Assembly (NCBI RefSeq): GCF_000332075.2
Contig: NZ_ALVU02000001.1
Location: forward strand, 1,994,323-2,058,322
Reading direction: 5' to 3'
Length of the DNA stretch: 64,000 nt
Origin: Synechocystis sp. PCC 7509
GTDB taxonomy: Bacteria > Cyanobacteriota > Cyanobacteriia > Cyanobacteriales > Chroococcidiopsidaceae
Part shown: positions 28,941-36,469 of the stretch, piece after piece
Position numbering within the stretch: the stretch's first letter is position 1
How the letters are laid out: each line of letters opens with the position of its first letter
Notes under the pieces: generated by a model
What the model was told of the DNA's origin: nothing
Database searches by the model: none
Seen by the model: only the letters and a program-made list of their open reading frames with translations
Program-made: the position numbers and the translations under genes

Positions 28941-30158
28941 CTATAAATGGGTAAGTAAAATTGCCGCTAACTCTATAGCTTGGGCGGGGGTGGAGATTTG
29001 GCCCTCAATTTGGGCGATCGCAATTTCATTTAATAACTCCCCAATAATCGGACTTGGCGGTATGTCTAAAGCTTGCATTAAATCTTTGCCATTAATCAAT
29101 AATTGTGGATGAGCAACCGGATCGTTGGGCGTAAGATAGCGATTAATTAAAGAGGCAAGGGTGTCTTTTTGCGTCCCCTTTGCCATCGCCAGAACCGCTA
29201 AGACTGGAAAAACTACTCCCGCCTGACGAAACAATAAATACTGCTCTTTTAAGCTGAGAGTGTCGGTTTTTGCTGGCAATTGTGGCAATACTTTAAGTGC
29301 TGTTGTTACTGCGCGAATTTCTGCACGACTATAAGTTAATTGTTGAAGTTCATTTTCTGCGGATTCAAGACTACTAACTAAACAAGCTAATTTTGCAATT
29401 CCCAACCAATTCGTTTTAACTGTATCGCTTAAAGCTTGAAATAAAGGGAGTTGCGGGAAATAGAAAGCGGCGGAATCTACTAGCGCTAGAGTTTCATAAC
29501 TTTTTTGAGTAGTGTGAGGAAACCAAAGACTAATTAATCCATCTTCCCAAGCACTTTTTAGCCAGGGAGTACCCAGAGAATTATTTAGAAGATAGTTTAG
29601 TTCTACTCGTACTCTCTCTGGAGCAATTCTACTTAGTAGCGGCGATAGAGTGCGAATAGCTACTTGAGTTTCCGGTGCGATCGCAAAACCTAGTTGAGCA
29701 GCTTGGCGGTATGCTCGTAATAGTCGTAATGGATCGTCTTGTAAATTAGCTATTGATACCATCCGCATGACGCGGTTTTGCAAATCTTTGTAGCCATTTA
29801 AAGGATCGATGATTTCTTGAGTATAGGGATTATAAGCGATCGCATTTACCGTAAAATCACGCCGATATAAGTCTTCTTCTAGCGTCTCTCCTTGTTGCTG
29901 GGCAAAGTCTACAGTAGCTTGAGTAAATACAACTCTAGCAATTTGGCGATCTCCGTCAAGTAACACAAACCCAGCTTTGTAGTGACTCGCCATTTTTCGC
30001 GCTATTTTTACTGCGTCTAGCAGGACAAAATCTAAATCTAGATATTCAGATTCTCTTTTTAGTAAAGCATCTCGTACCGCACCGCCTACTAAATAAGCAT
30101 TTTGAGGTATCCATGCTAAGTCAAAACACCAAGATTCGGGAGACAATGCAGAAGACAT
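28941..30158 (-). CDS. CCA-adding tRNA nucleotidyltransferase / polyA polymerase family
   Basis: A 405-aa class II nucleotidyltransferase: AYLVGGAVRDALL, the DxD metal motif in EYLDLDFVLL, the RRDFTVNAIAY motif and LRLLRAYRQAAQLGF in the neck. It adds or repairs the CCA end of tRNAs, consistent with the tRNA genes here lacking encoded CCA. Some cyanobacteria divide CC- and A-adding between paralogues, so the exact specificity is open. Confidence 0.88.
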   Translation of the reverse strand: MSSALSPESWCFDLAWIPQNAYLVGGAVRDALLKRESEYLDLDFVLLDAVKIARKMASHYKAGFVLLDGDRQIARVVFTQATVDFAQQQGETLEEDLYRRDFTVNAIAYNPYTQEIIDPLNGYKDLQNRVMRMVSIANLQDDPLRLLRAYRQAAQLGFAIAPETQVAIRTLSPLLSRIAPERVRVELNYLLNNSLGTPWLKSAWEDGLISLWFPHTTQKSYETLALVDSAAFYFPQLPLFQALSDTVKTNWLGIAKLACLVSSLESAENELQQLTYSRAEIRAVTTALKVLPQLPAKTDTLSLKEQYLLFRQAGVVFPVLAVLAMAKGTQKDTLASLINRYLTPNDPVAHPQLLINGKDLMQALDIPPSPIIGELLNEIAIAQIEGQISTPAQAIELAAILLTHL

Positions 30159-30302
30159 GGGTAATTGGGAATTAGGAATTTTATAAAATCCAACACTCTA
30201 CAACTGAAATGCTAAGATCCAAGTCAAGCGGGGTTTTGGTTACGTTAAAATCTCGGTTAGGGCTGGAAACAGATTAACAGAAAAATCCTCTGGAGTTGGA
30301 TT

Positions 30303-30551
30303 ATGTGTATTTGTATAAATTGCCATTATGTAGATCGTTGCATTACCTATAATGCTGTAGAACATCAACACCAACAGCCGCATTTAACAGAATTCCCCGA
30401 TTTTGAACCAAATGAACCCTCTATAAATGTGAACATTCGCACTACTGACGAGGAAATTCAAATGGAGTGGGATGTTGTCGGTTGCTTAAGCTTTAAGCAA
30501 GAAACGGGCAAATGGGCTAAATTACGACCAGGCGAATTAGTACCAACGTGA
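30303..30551 (+). CDS. ycf34: Ycf34 family protein
   Basis: An 82-aa protein. MCICINCHYVDRCITY carries the four N-terminal Cys residues of Ycf34, a small cyanobacterial/plastid protein reported to bind an iron-sulfur cluster and influence photosynthetic electron transport. Its stop overlaps the GTG start of tsaB (GTGA at 30548-30551). Confidence 0.9.
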   Translation: MCICINCHYVDRCITYNAVEHQHQQPHLTEFPDFEPNEPSINVNIRTTDEEIQMEWDVVGCLSFKQETGKWAKLRPGELVPT

Positions 30552-31138
30552 AATACGGTTTAGCAATTCATACTACAAGTTCAGAACTTGGATTAGCTCT
30601 AAGTAACTTTAAAGGTGACTCGCGCTCTTATGTGTGGGCTTTAGGGCGGAATCTTTCTACTCATTTACATTATCATTTAGCGGAATATATCAAGCCGCAA
30701 ACTTGGACGGATTTAGGATTTATCGCCGTCGCTAAAGGGCCAGGGAGCTTCACTAGCACTCGAATTGGGGTAGTTACAGCGCGGACAATTGCCCAACAGT
30801 TAGATATACCTTTGTTTGCCATATCTAGTTTAGAAGCGATCGCACAGGCAGAAAAAGGGATGAAGGCGATCGCCGTTCAAATCCCCGCCCAAACAAATCT
30901 TGTATATACAGCTATTTATTCAGGTGCAACAACGCTATTACCGGATAGTTTAATGACGGTGGAAGCTTGGGCAAATACTTTAGAAACTTGGCAAACTCCG
31001 TATCAACTAATTAAAGCAGAAGATGGTTTAGGAGCAACAGTTATAAGTGTTTTAGAAATTGCTAATCTAGAATGGCTTAAAGGTGAGCGTCCACATTGGA
31101 TAGATGCGTTGCCTTTTTATGGACAGTCGCCAGTATAA
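30548..31138 (+). CDS. tsaB: tRNA threonylcarbamoyladenosine biosynthesis protein TsaB
   Basis: A 196-aa protein of the ASKHA fold: YGLAIHTTSSELGLAL, VAKGPGSFTSTRIGV and ARTIAQQLDIPLFAISSLEAIA. TsaB is the non-catalytic partner of TsaD in t6A37 tRNA modification. It starts with GTG coupled to ycf34. It is slightly shorter than E. coli TsaB. Confidence 0.9.
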   Translation: MKYGLAIHTTSSELGLALSNFKGDSRSYVWALGRNLSTHLHYHLAEYIKPQTWTDLGFIAVAKGPGSFTSTRIGVVTARTIAQQLDIPLFAISSLEAIAQAEKGMKAIAVQIPAQTNLVYTAIYSGATTLLPDSLMTVEAWANTLETWQTPYQLIKAEDGLGATVISVLEIANLEWLKGERPHWIDALPFYGQSPV

Positions 31139-31229
31139 GAAAACATGAAAGCACCCAAAAACCTTTACATGGGCAGATGTTTGCGGCAAACTGTGTTTTG
31201 TTTGATTAATAACCGCTTTCTCTCGGTAC

Positions 31230-31310
31230 AATGCGATCGCGCCCTAACTTTTTGAACTTTGGCGTAGTGCGATGCTCTGCGAGCGCGCTTGCGCTATCGC
31301 CATTAACTTC
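31230..31310. repeat. HIP1-rich repeat array 1 with one split HIP1
   Basis: A HIP1-centred unit (gcgatcgcgccctaacttt…) is followed by a HIP1 site split by a 24-bp insert (31266-31300: agtgcgat, insert, cgc). The same insert sequence occurs at 32466-32500 and 33382-33416. Confidence 0.75.
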
Positions 31311-31311
31311 T

Positions 31312-31757
31312 TTGACATCCTCCCCGGCTTGAAAGCACGGGGATTCCTAAGACTCACGACTTAGGTTTCTGTTTCATAGCAACTGCCTCCACTCCCAAAG
31401 GAGATTTGGTCTTATGTTCGCTCCACAGACTTTACGACTGCGTGTCCCGCAGCAACTTGAGAACAAACAAATGTTTATTTACTTCCGTAAGTTTAGGGTT
31501 GAACTAACATTGCCCTATCCTCTTTTCCCGGTCTACCGATTTTTCTGCGCCGCCAGTTGTACTGGACTTCGCTCGTTAGGCTGTCTGATCCATGCGTCGC
31601 GGGTGGGTCAATGACCATGTATATTCTAGCACATAGATTGGTGATTCGTCATCCATCCCTTCTCCCGTTGTACTACGTCCAACATCATCAGAGATGGAAT
31701 CCTCGTCACCCTCCTATCCCTCCCATGACTAAAAGTCACGGGTGTCTCGGAGAATGC
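31312..31757 (-). mobile_element. TnpB-derived mini-element (internally deleted IS200/IS605 relative)
   Basis: On the minus strand this about 446-bp segment has a left end with ATTCTCCG and GGGAGGGATAGGAGGG, a -10-like TAGAAT, and a right end nearly identical to that of the TnpB element at 46 kb (hairpin ccccggcttgaaagcacgggg at 31324-31344, then GTCAA end). It also keeps the stretch that in the intact copy encodes the TnpB C-terminus (GTCTGTGGAGCGAACATAAG). There is no intact ORF. It could still be mobilised in trans and might produce an omega-type RNA. Confidence 0.7.
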
Positions 31758-31770
31758 AATGAAAACTCAC

Positions 31771-32022
31771 TTATCTCGCTGCGCGCAGTTCCTCTTGAAT
31801 AACTCGGCGTAGTGTTTCTTCGTCTAGGGGCTGTTTTACTTTTTCTAGATACTGCCGCAAAGCCTCATTCATCATAGTTTGATAGCCTTTACCAGCAGAG
31901 TCACTCCGTTCTCGGAAAGTTTCTAACACATCGTCATCAATATAAATTGTGATGCGAGTTTTACCTGTTTGGGGAATGATAGCACCCCGTTTGGCTTGGT
32001 TAAAATCATATTCCGCTTTCAT
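31771..32022 (-). CDS. brnA: BrnA-type antitoxin
   Basis: An 83-aa protein. The RITIYIDDDVLETFRERS segment is the ribbon-helix-helix DNA-binding part, and GYQTMMNEALRQYLE is typical of BrnA antitoxins. It binds the BrnT toxin and represses the operon. It overlaps the brnT 3' end by 17 bp. The toxin partner appears damaged at its N-terminus. Confidence 0.88.
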   Translation of the reverse strand: MKAEYDFNQAKRGAIIPQTGKTRITIYIDDDVLETFRERSDSAGKGYQTMMNEALRQYLEKVKQPLDEETLRRVIQEELRAAR

Positions 32023-32278
32023 ACTTCTGTCTCTCCAAACGTGTTGCTGAACGGGCCCAAATCAGGCGAACTCGATTCCCTCGATCTGTATAAACCACGA
32101 CTAGCAAGCGCCAGAGATGATCCATTCCAATCACAACAAATCTTTGTTCTCCTTGAGCCGTTGTATCTTCAAAAGAAAGTGCATTCGGGTCAAATAAAAT
32201 CGCCTCAGCGTCAGAAAAGCGCACACCGTGCTTTTGCAGATTAACAGCCGCTTTGTTCGGATTCTATTAAACTTCCAT
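32006..32278 (-). pseudogene. brnT: BrnT-type toxin with two stop codons near its start
   Basis: From ATG 32278 the frame reads MEV, then TAA (32269-32267) and TAG (32266-32264), then NPNKAAVNLQKHGVRFSDAEA and a complete BrnT body (FVVIGMD…RLIWARSATRLERQKYE). Family members usually start MEFEWDxNKA, so the two stops fall where Glu and Trp are expected. A GTG at 32224 could start a shortened protein lacking the first beta strand. BrnT is an RNase-type toxin. The damage probably inactivates it; this last step is inference. Confidence 0.75.
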
Positions 32279-32364
32279 ACATATATTATATGTACAAAAA
32301 CAATCTCTGTACTAGATGATTGAGTTTGGTTAGGTGTAACGTTTAAATTGAGTGGTATGTGATA

Positions 32365-32510
32365 CACAGTGCGATAGCGAAGCGCTGCTGCAAGCAGATC
32401 GCGCAATAACTTTTTGAAACTTAACCCAGTGCGATCGCGCCCTAAACTTCTCTAAACTCTGGCGAAGTGCGATGCTCTGCGAGCGCGCTTGCGCTATCGC
32501 CCGCCAACTG
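32365..32510. repeat. HIP1-rich repeat array 2
   Basis: Three HIP1-centred units of about 44-60 bp sharing cagtgcgat…taactt…ctt. Two HIP1 sites are split by 24-bp inserts: 32367-32402 (insert begins agcgaagcgc) and 32466-32500 (insert begins gctctgcgag). The inserts are related to each other as inverted copies. Confidence 0.8.
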
Positions 32511-32589
32511 AACCTATAAATATTACAATAGTCTTAATTGTTATTTTGGGATGTGATGTTCATTAGGTTTGTTCTATGGCAACTCCACA

Positions 32590-32922
32590 CTAGGTCAAAA
32601 CCAAAATACTTTCCGTTTCACTACTTTCAAATTGAGAGATTGTGTCAAAGGTATCTCTCAAAATCTGAACAATTTTTGATGTTGGATTGTTGCCGATGCC
32701 AAGATAAATAAACTTAGGTGGATAGCCGTAGAGTAAACTGCGCTGATGAAAGTCAGAATCTTTGGAAACAATCACAAAACCATTCGCCTTTGCATATTCC
32801 CAAATCAGTGCATCGTCAGTATTGGTCAGAGCTAACGTTTTGACATGATCGGAATCAGGATACAAATCGACAATCTTGTGAATAATTCGGTCTGACAAGT
32901 TTTCATCCAATAGAAGCTTCAC
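32590..32922 (-). CDS. DUF5615 PIN-like toxin
   Basis: A 110-aa protein. MKLLLDENLSDRI and VIVSKDSDFHQR hold the acidic residues expected in PIN-like nucleases. It starts within the antitoxin stop (4-bp ATGA overlap). It is predicted to be a cytosolic RNase toxin neutralised by the adjacent DUF433 protein. It is intact, unlike the related gene at 13.4 kb. Confidence 0.85.
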   Translation of the reverse strand: MKLLLDENLSDRIIHKIVDLYPDSDHVKTLALTNTDDALIWEYAKANGFVIVSKDSDFHQRSLLYGYPPKFIYLGIGNNPTSKIVQILRDTFDTISQFESSETESILVLT

Positions 32923-33143
32923 AGTGATGCCACAAATAACTTTTTCTCACGGTCAGCCGCAAAAGCAAGACAAGCCTTGATGTCTTCTGAAGTGAGTTCC
33001 GAAAAATCTTCCAGAATTTCTGCTTCGGTCATGCCACCTGCTAAATATTCTAAGATGTCATACACAGTAATTCTCATTCCCCGAATACACGGCTTGCCAC
33101 TGCGCTTTCCAGGCTCAATTGTAATGATGTGTTGGTAGTTCAT
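32919..33143 (-). CDS. DUF433 antitoxin
   Basis: A 74-aa protein: HIITIEPGKRSGKPCIRGMRITVYDILEYLAGGMTE is the DUF433 signature. It is a short form without the N-terminal HTH seen in the 12.7-kb homologue. It precedes and overlaps the DUF5615 toxin gene by 4 bp. Confidence 0.88.
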   Translation of the reverse strand: MNYQHIITIEPGKRSGKPCIRGMRITVYDILEYLAGGMTEAEILEDFSELTSEDIKACLAFAADREKKLFVASL

Positions 33144-33289
33144 AAAGTGGCAGGAGGAAGAAATATCTGACTATATTTTACCGGGAAATCTTGCTACCTA
33201 CAGATACTACTCGGTCATCAGTGCGCAGGAGTTAGCAGCACCTGAAATAGTCTAAAGCTACCCAATCGTCCACCTATTCAAGACCAAGA

Positions 33290-33430
33290 GACGATCGCCA
33301 ATAACTTCTTAGGGCTTAACACAGTGCGATAGCGAAGCGCTGCTGCAAGCAGATCGCCTATAACTTTTTGAACTTTGGCGTAGTGCGATGCTCTGCGAGC
33401 GCGCTTGCGCTATCGCCCAATAACTTCTCA
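33290..33430. repeat. HIP1-rich repeat array 3
   Basis: Units like those of array 2. Split HIP1 sites at 33322-33357 (insert agcgaagcgc…) and 33382-33416 (insert gctctgcgag…). It is followed by a tail (33446-33496: ccaaccatctttacttgcct…) that recurs after array 4 at 34487-34537 with a few changes. The rest of 33144-33603 shows no gene. Confidence 0.8.
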
Positions 33431-33603
33431 GGGCTAACAACCAAGCCAACCATCTTTACTTGCCTAATCTCGTCCAAAAGCAGATAATCTCAACGGCGCG
33501 ATCAGTTTAGTCTGACGAATTGGGCTTCAACAGTTAGTGATACGCTTTGCATCACTGACGATAATATATGCCTTCGTTTCGCTGCAAGCCTTTGTAAGGT
33601 AGC

Positions 33604-33933
33604 TTACTCAGCAAATATCTCAGCCAAGGTGTCAAGAACCGCTTTTTGCTCCTCTTGACTAATCTGTCCGAGCTTTTCAATCAGTCGGGTTTTATCTATT
33701 GTGCGGATTTGATCTAGAACAATTTGCCCATCCTTACCCTGAAACTGACAAACAACACGAGTAGGGTATATCTTTCCTTTTGTCGTCATTGGAGCAATTA
33801 TCACCGTCCCAATATAACGGTTCATCTCGTCTGGTGAAATCACAACCCAGGGTCGTGTCTTCTGAATTTCACTGCCAACAGTGGGGTCAAGATTAACTAG
33901 AAAAACATCGAAACGATTGACTACCATTCCCAT
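33604..33933 (-). CDS. mazF: MazF/PemK-type toxin
   Basis: A 109-aa protein. RFDVFLVNLDPTVGSEIQKTRPWVVIS is the MazF N-terminal signature and VIIAPMTTK follows. It is a sequence-specific endoribonuclease. The start overlaps the mazE stop by 13 bp; a second Met two codons in is possible. Confidence 0.92.
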   Translation of the reverse strand: MGMVVNRFDVFLVNLDPTVGSEIQKTRPWVVISPDEMNRYIGTVIIAPMTTKGKIYPTRVVCQFQGKDGQIVLDQIRTIDKTRLIEKLGQISQEEQKAVLDTLAEIFAE

Positions 33934-34178
33934 TCAACTCGATCCCAATCGGTGGTGTTAACTTCATCTAGAAGAACATCATCCTGTTTGTTAGCCATCG
34001 CAGCAAAGGCTTCTTCCCATCCAGTTCGTGGCGAAGCTGTGCGAATAGTTAAAAAGTCGCCCTGCACTTCGATTTCAACTTCTGTATGAATACCGCTTTG
34101 TTCCAAGAGGAGCTTAGGAATACGAACACCTTGAGAGTTGCCAATTTTAACAATTCGGGTTCTAATAGATGCGCCCAT
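33921..34178 (-). CDS. mazE: MazE-type antitoxin (AbrB fold)
   Basis: An 85-aa protein. TRIVKIGNSQGVRIPKLLLEQSG is the SpoVT/AbrB swapped-hairpin DNA-binding domain. The acidic C-terminal tail (DEVNTTDWDRVEWEW) would bind MazF. It is translationally coupled to mazF. Confidence 0.92.
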   Translation of the reverse strand: MGASIRTRIVKIGNSQGVRIPKLLLEQSGIHTEVEIEVQGDFLTIRTASPRTGWEEAFAAMANKQDDVLLDEVNTTDWDRVEWEW

Positions 34179-34269
34179 AGTTGGATGATTTTAAAAGCAA
34201 AAAGTAATTACATTGTAACTACTGGCAATAAGTTCTTCAAGGGAAGCAGTGCTACAACTTTTATAAACT

Positions 34270-34480
34270 ATGGCATAGTGCGATCGCGCAATTAACTTTT
34301 TGAACTTAATACAGTGCGATAGCGAAGCGCTGATGCAAGCAGATCGCGCCTTAACTTCTCTGGACTTTGACACAGTGCGATCGCGCTTTAGCTTTTCTGA
34401 ACTTAATACAGTGCGATCGCGCAATAACTTCTCTAGACTTTGGCGAAGTGCGATCGTCCCTAACATCTCTGGACTTACCA
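34270..34480. repeat. HIP1-rich repeat array 4
   Basis: Five to six units of about 44 bp with consensus cagtgcgatcgcgc..taactt.t.tg.actt. One unit carries a split HIP1 (34312-34347, insert agcgaagcgctgatgc…). Others have plain gcgatcgc at 34281, 34378 and 34413. It lies between mazE and the attC-like sites. Confidence 0.8.
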
Positions 34481-34551
34481 ACGCCGCCAACTATTTTTAC
34501 TTGCCTAATCTCAGCTAAAAACAGACAATCTTAATGGACTGTTTGATTTAT

Positions 34552-34635
34552 GTATAACGGCATAGTTGAGCGGCAGCAGATAACACTAAACGAAGCGTAA
34601 ATCTTTTGTTTGTCCGCTCCAACACAGTGTTGGGC
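34552..34635 (-). other. attC-like recombination site after the GNAT gene
   Basis: Read on the minus strand it has R'' GCCCAAC, a 6-nt spacer, L'' TTGGAGCGG, a 40-nt loop region, L' CCGCTCAA, a spacer and R' GTTATAC, 84 nt in all. L'' and L' pair except for one extra G in L''. That single extrahelical base and the unpaired spacers are hallmarks of folded integron attC sites. It begins 10 bp past the gene stop. Confidence 0.82.
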
Positions 34636-34645
34636 GGCTTGGCTG

Positions 34646-35161
34646 CTACTCTTGCACAGACTCTAAAAACTTCTCCATAAAAATATTGCATGGACTATCG
34701 TTGTACCTCTCAATCGGATAAAAACTAAGCCTTCTGTAAAGTTTGAGTGCTTGGGGTTGCCGCTCCTCATTTACGAGGTCAAGCCTCACTTTTTGATAAC
34801 CGACCTGTCTTGCAAAATCGAAGAGCATTTGAGCCATTTTCCAGCCCCAGCCCTGTCCTCGATACGCTTTGAGAAACCACATCCGTTTAAGTTCACAGAT
34901 TTCGTCATTGAGTTTTCGGATTCCCCCAGTACCAACAACCCGCTCGTTGTCCACTAGCACCAAAAACATCCCACCGTTGCCAAAATAGTGCGATCGCATC
35001 TGCTCAATATCAGACATTGAATCATAACACTTCACATCTTCTTCAGTCAGAATATCTTGCCAAACATCCAGACATACGGAGGTAACAACCTGCTTGGCTT
35101 GTTCAATCTGATGCTCTTGAATTGGTCTAATCTCAACCATTGGGATTTCTATAAGTGTCAA
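34646..35161 (-). CDS. GNAT family N-acetyltransferase
   Basis: A 171-aa protein; the second Met (MVEIRPIQEHQ) may be the true start. The acetyl-CoA-binding motif A is visible as LKRMWFLKAYRGQGWGWKMAQML, followed by GYQKVRLDLVNEERQPQALKLYRRLSF. The substrate is unknown. It is one of three adjacent genes each followed by an attC-like site, which suggests a gene cassette. Confidence 0.85.
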   Translation of the reverse strand: MTLIEIPMVEIRPIQEHQIEQAKQVVTSVCLDVWQDILTEEDVKCYDSMSDIEQMRSHYFGNGGMFLVLVDNERVVGTGGIRKLNDEICELKRMWFLKAYRGQGWGWKMAQMLFDFARQVGYQKVRLDLVNEERQPQALKLYRRLSFYPIERYNDSPCNIFMEKFLESVQE

Positions 35162-35247
35162 TACTCCGCAGAATTCAACCTAGCACTCGTTTAATCTTTT
35201 TTTACTACCGGGAACTTTAAACCACCGCCCCACCGAAATATAGTGCA

Positions 35248-35284
35248 GCCCAACGTTGGCTTGCGCTTGAGCGATGGGTTAGGC
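35248..35284 (-). other. Short attC-like palindrome overlapping the HAD gene stop
   Basis: On the minus strand R'' GCCTAAC (its TAA is the HAD stop codon) and R' GTTGGGC bound a 37-nt segment with CGCTCAAGCG inside. The boxes match integron cassette ends, but the central stem is much shorter than in normal attC sites, so it may be an internally deleted site. Confidence 0.5.
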
Positions 35285-35887
35285 AGCACTCGATTCATAG
35301 CTGGTAAGCCCATCGAGCTTTCTTCCAACGGGAACAAAATTCCAACCAAGTGATTTCGCAGCTACGGCATCCCAGTGTCCATCTCCATAGTAGGTAACTC
35401 TGTCATAGACACCATCCAGTTGTCGCAGCGCGTAAAGCATTATTTCCTGCCTCTCGAAATGGTCATCGGACGTAGATAGCGGGACACCTTGTACAGGAAA
35501 GCCAGAGATAGATAGTTTTAGTAGCGCCGATTCTTGCCAACCCCCTGTAGCGTAAGCGATTCGATGTCTAGCCGAGTTGTGCAGGCTCTGAACAAACTCC
35601 CGTGCGCCCGGTATCTCCGCGAAAGGGCCGTACTCAGAAACATGGAGACGAACACTGGCAACAAAGTGATCTCGCACCGCAGCTACTGTCTCTAGTGTTG
35701 CATCAATGGCATTGTCATTCAGTATCTCAGCCAAAATGCCAGTAGCGGTGAATTGGGTATACATCGCCCAGGACGGACGCAAGTTGACATTTCCAAGTAC
35801 ATCACGGACGGCTGCCAAGTACAACGCATCGTCATTCGCGTCGGATTGCAGAAGCGTACCGTCTATATCGAAAATAACAGCTTCCAT
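35279..35887 (-). CDS. HAD-superfamily hydrolase
   Basis: About 202 aa from ATG 35887 (the frame is open further upstream, but that part lies in the attC-like site). HAD motif I is AVIFDIDGTLLQSD at the N-terminus, motif II AYATGG, and motif IV YYGDGHWDAVAAKSLG. It is likely a phosphatase of the phosphoglycolate-phosphatase type; the substrate is unknown. The gene has no HIP1 site, unlike most neighbours outside the island. Confidence 0.85.
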   Translation of the reverse strand: MEAVIFDIDGTLLQSDANDDALYLAAVRDVLGNVNLRPSWAMYTQFTATGILAEILNDNAIDATLETVAAVRDHFVASVRLHVSEYGPFAEIPGAREFVQSLHNSARHRIAYATGGWQESALLKLSISGFPVQGVPLSTSDDHFERQEIMLYALRQLDGVYDRVTYYGDGHWDAVAAKSLGWNFVPVGRKLDGLTSYESSAA

Positions 35888-35896
35888 TATTGTGCC

Positions 35897-35983
35897 TTTT
35901 AACGTTCGTGTTGAGCTATTGCCATTAACGTCTGAAACCACACCAAAAACTTTCTTCAATCCGCTTCAACATGGTTGTTATGC
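35897..35983 (-). other. attC-like recombination site after the SnoaL-like gene
   Basis: On the minus strand R'' GCATAAC, 7-nt spacer, L'' TTGAAGCGGATTG, a central loop region, L' CAATAGCTCAA, 7-nt spacer and R' GTTAAAA, 87 nt in all. L'' carries one extra A relative to L', as in attC. It lies between the SnoaL stop (35999) and the HAD start (35887). Confidence 0.7.
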
Positions 35984-35998
35984 GTGGATTTTGTGCTG

Positions 35999-36412
35999 TT
36001 AGCCACTAGATTTTTGAATTGGCTTAGATATGTGCTGATGTAAAATTTTCCACATTCCGTCTATTTTCTTAAGACAGAAAGTAGCTCGCACCCAATCTTG
36101 AAAGGTGAGTCCATCTGGCATTGTGCCACCGCAATAAATAAAGCAATGTGCAAAAGCAAGATCGGTACTGGCTGTTATAGATAAATTCTCCAGATCAAAC
36201 TGCCCTTCGCTCTGGGTTTCAGGCTGCCAATCATTCCAACTTCGGCGATAAGATTCAGCGCTTTCATATTTCATTGGTGGTAGAACGTCAAAGATCACAA
36301 GATCAGGGACATGATTTTTGAGAATTTCGTCTTTACGGTTCTGCTGCGTCGCATTAGCCCAGTCTTCGAGAACCGCGCGAACCTGAGTCTCTGCCGCAAT
36401 CATTTCACTCAT
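35999..36412 (-). CDS. SnoaL-like / NTF2-fold protein
   Basis: A 137-aa protein. AAETQVRAVLEDWANATQQNRKDEIL and VRATFCLKKIDGMWKILHQH are typical of SnoaL/DUF4440-like NTF2-fold proteins, which bind small ligands or catalyse isomerisations. The specific role is unknown. It is the first of three cassette-like genes. A GTTATGC box (36453-36459 on the minus strand) lies 40 bp upstream of its start. Confidence 0.75.
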   Translation of the reverse strand: MSEMIAAETQVRAVLEDWANATQQNRKDEILKNHVPDLVIFDVLPPMKYESAESYRRSWNDWQPETQSEGQFDLENLSITASTDLAFAHCFIYCGGTMPDGLTFQDWVRATFCLKKIDGMWKILHQHISKPIQKSSG

Positions 36413-36469
36413 TTCCGTTCATCCTCCATTAATATGGGCTTACCTTAAAGACGCATAACTATTTAGTGT

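Noticed and set aside
31230..34480. CRISPR array
   Set aside because: The repeats are HIP1-based with conserved, not variable, spacers, and no cas gene is present.
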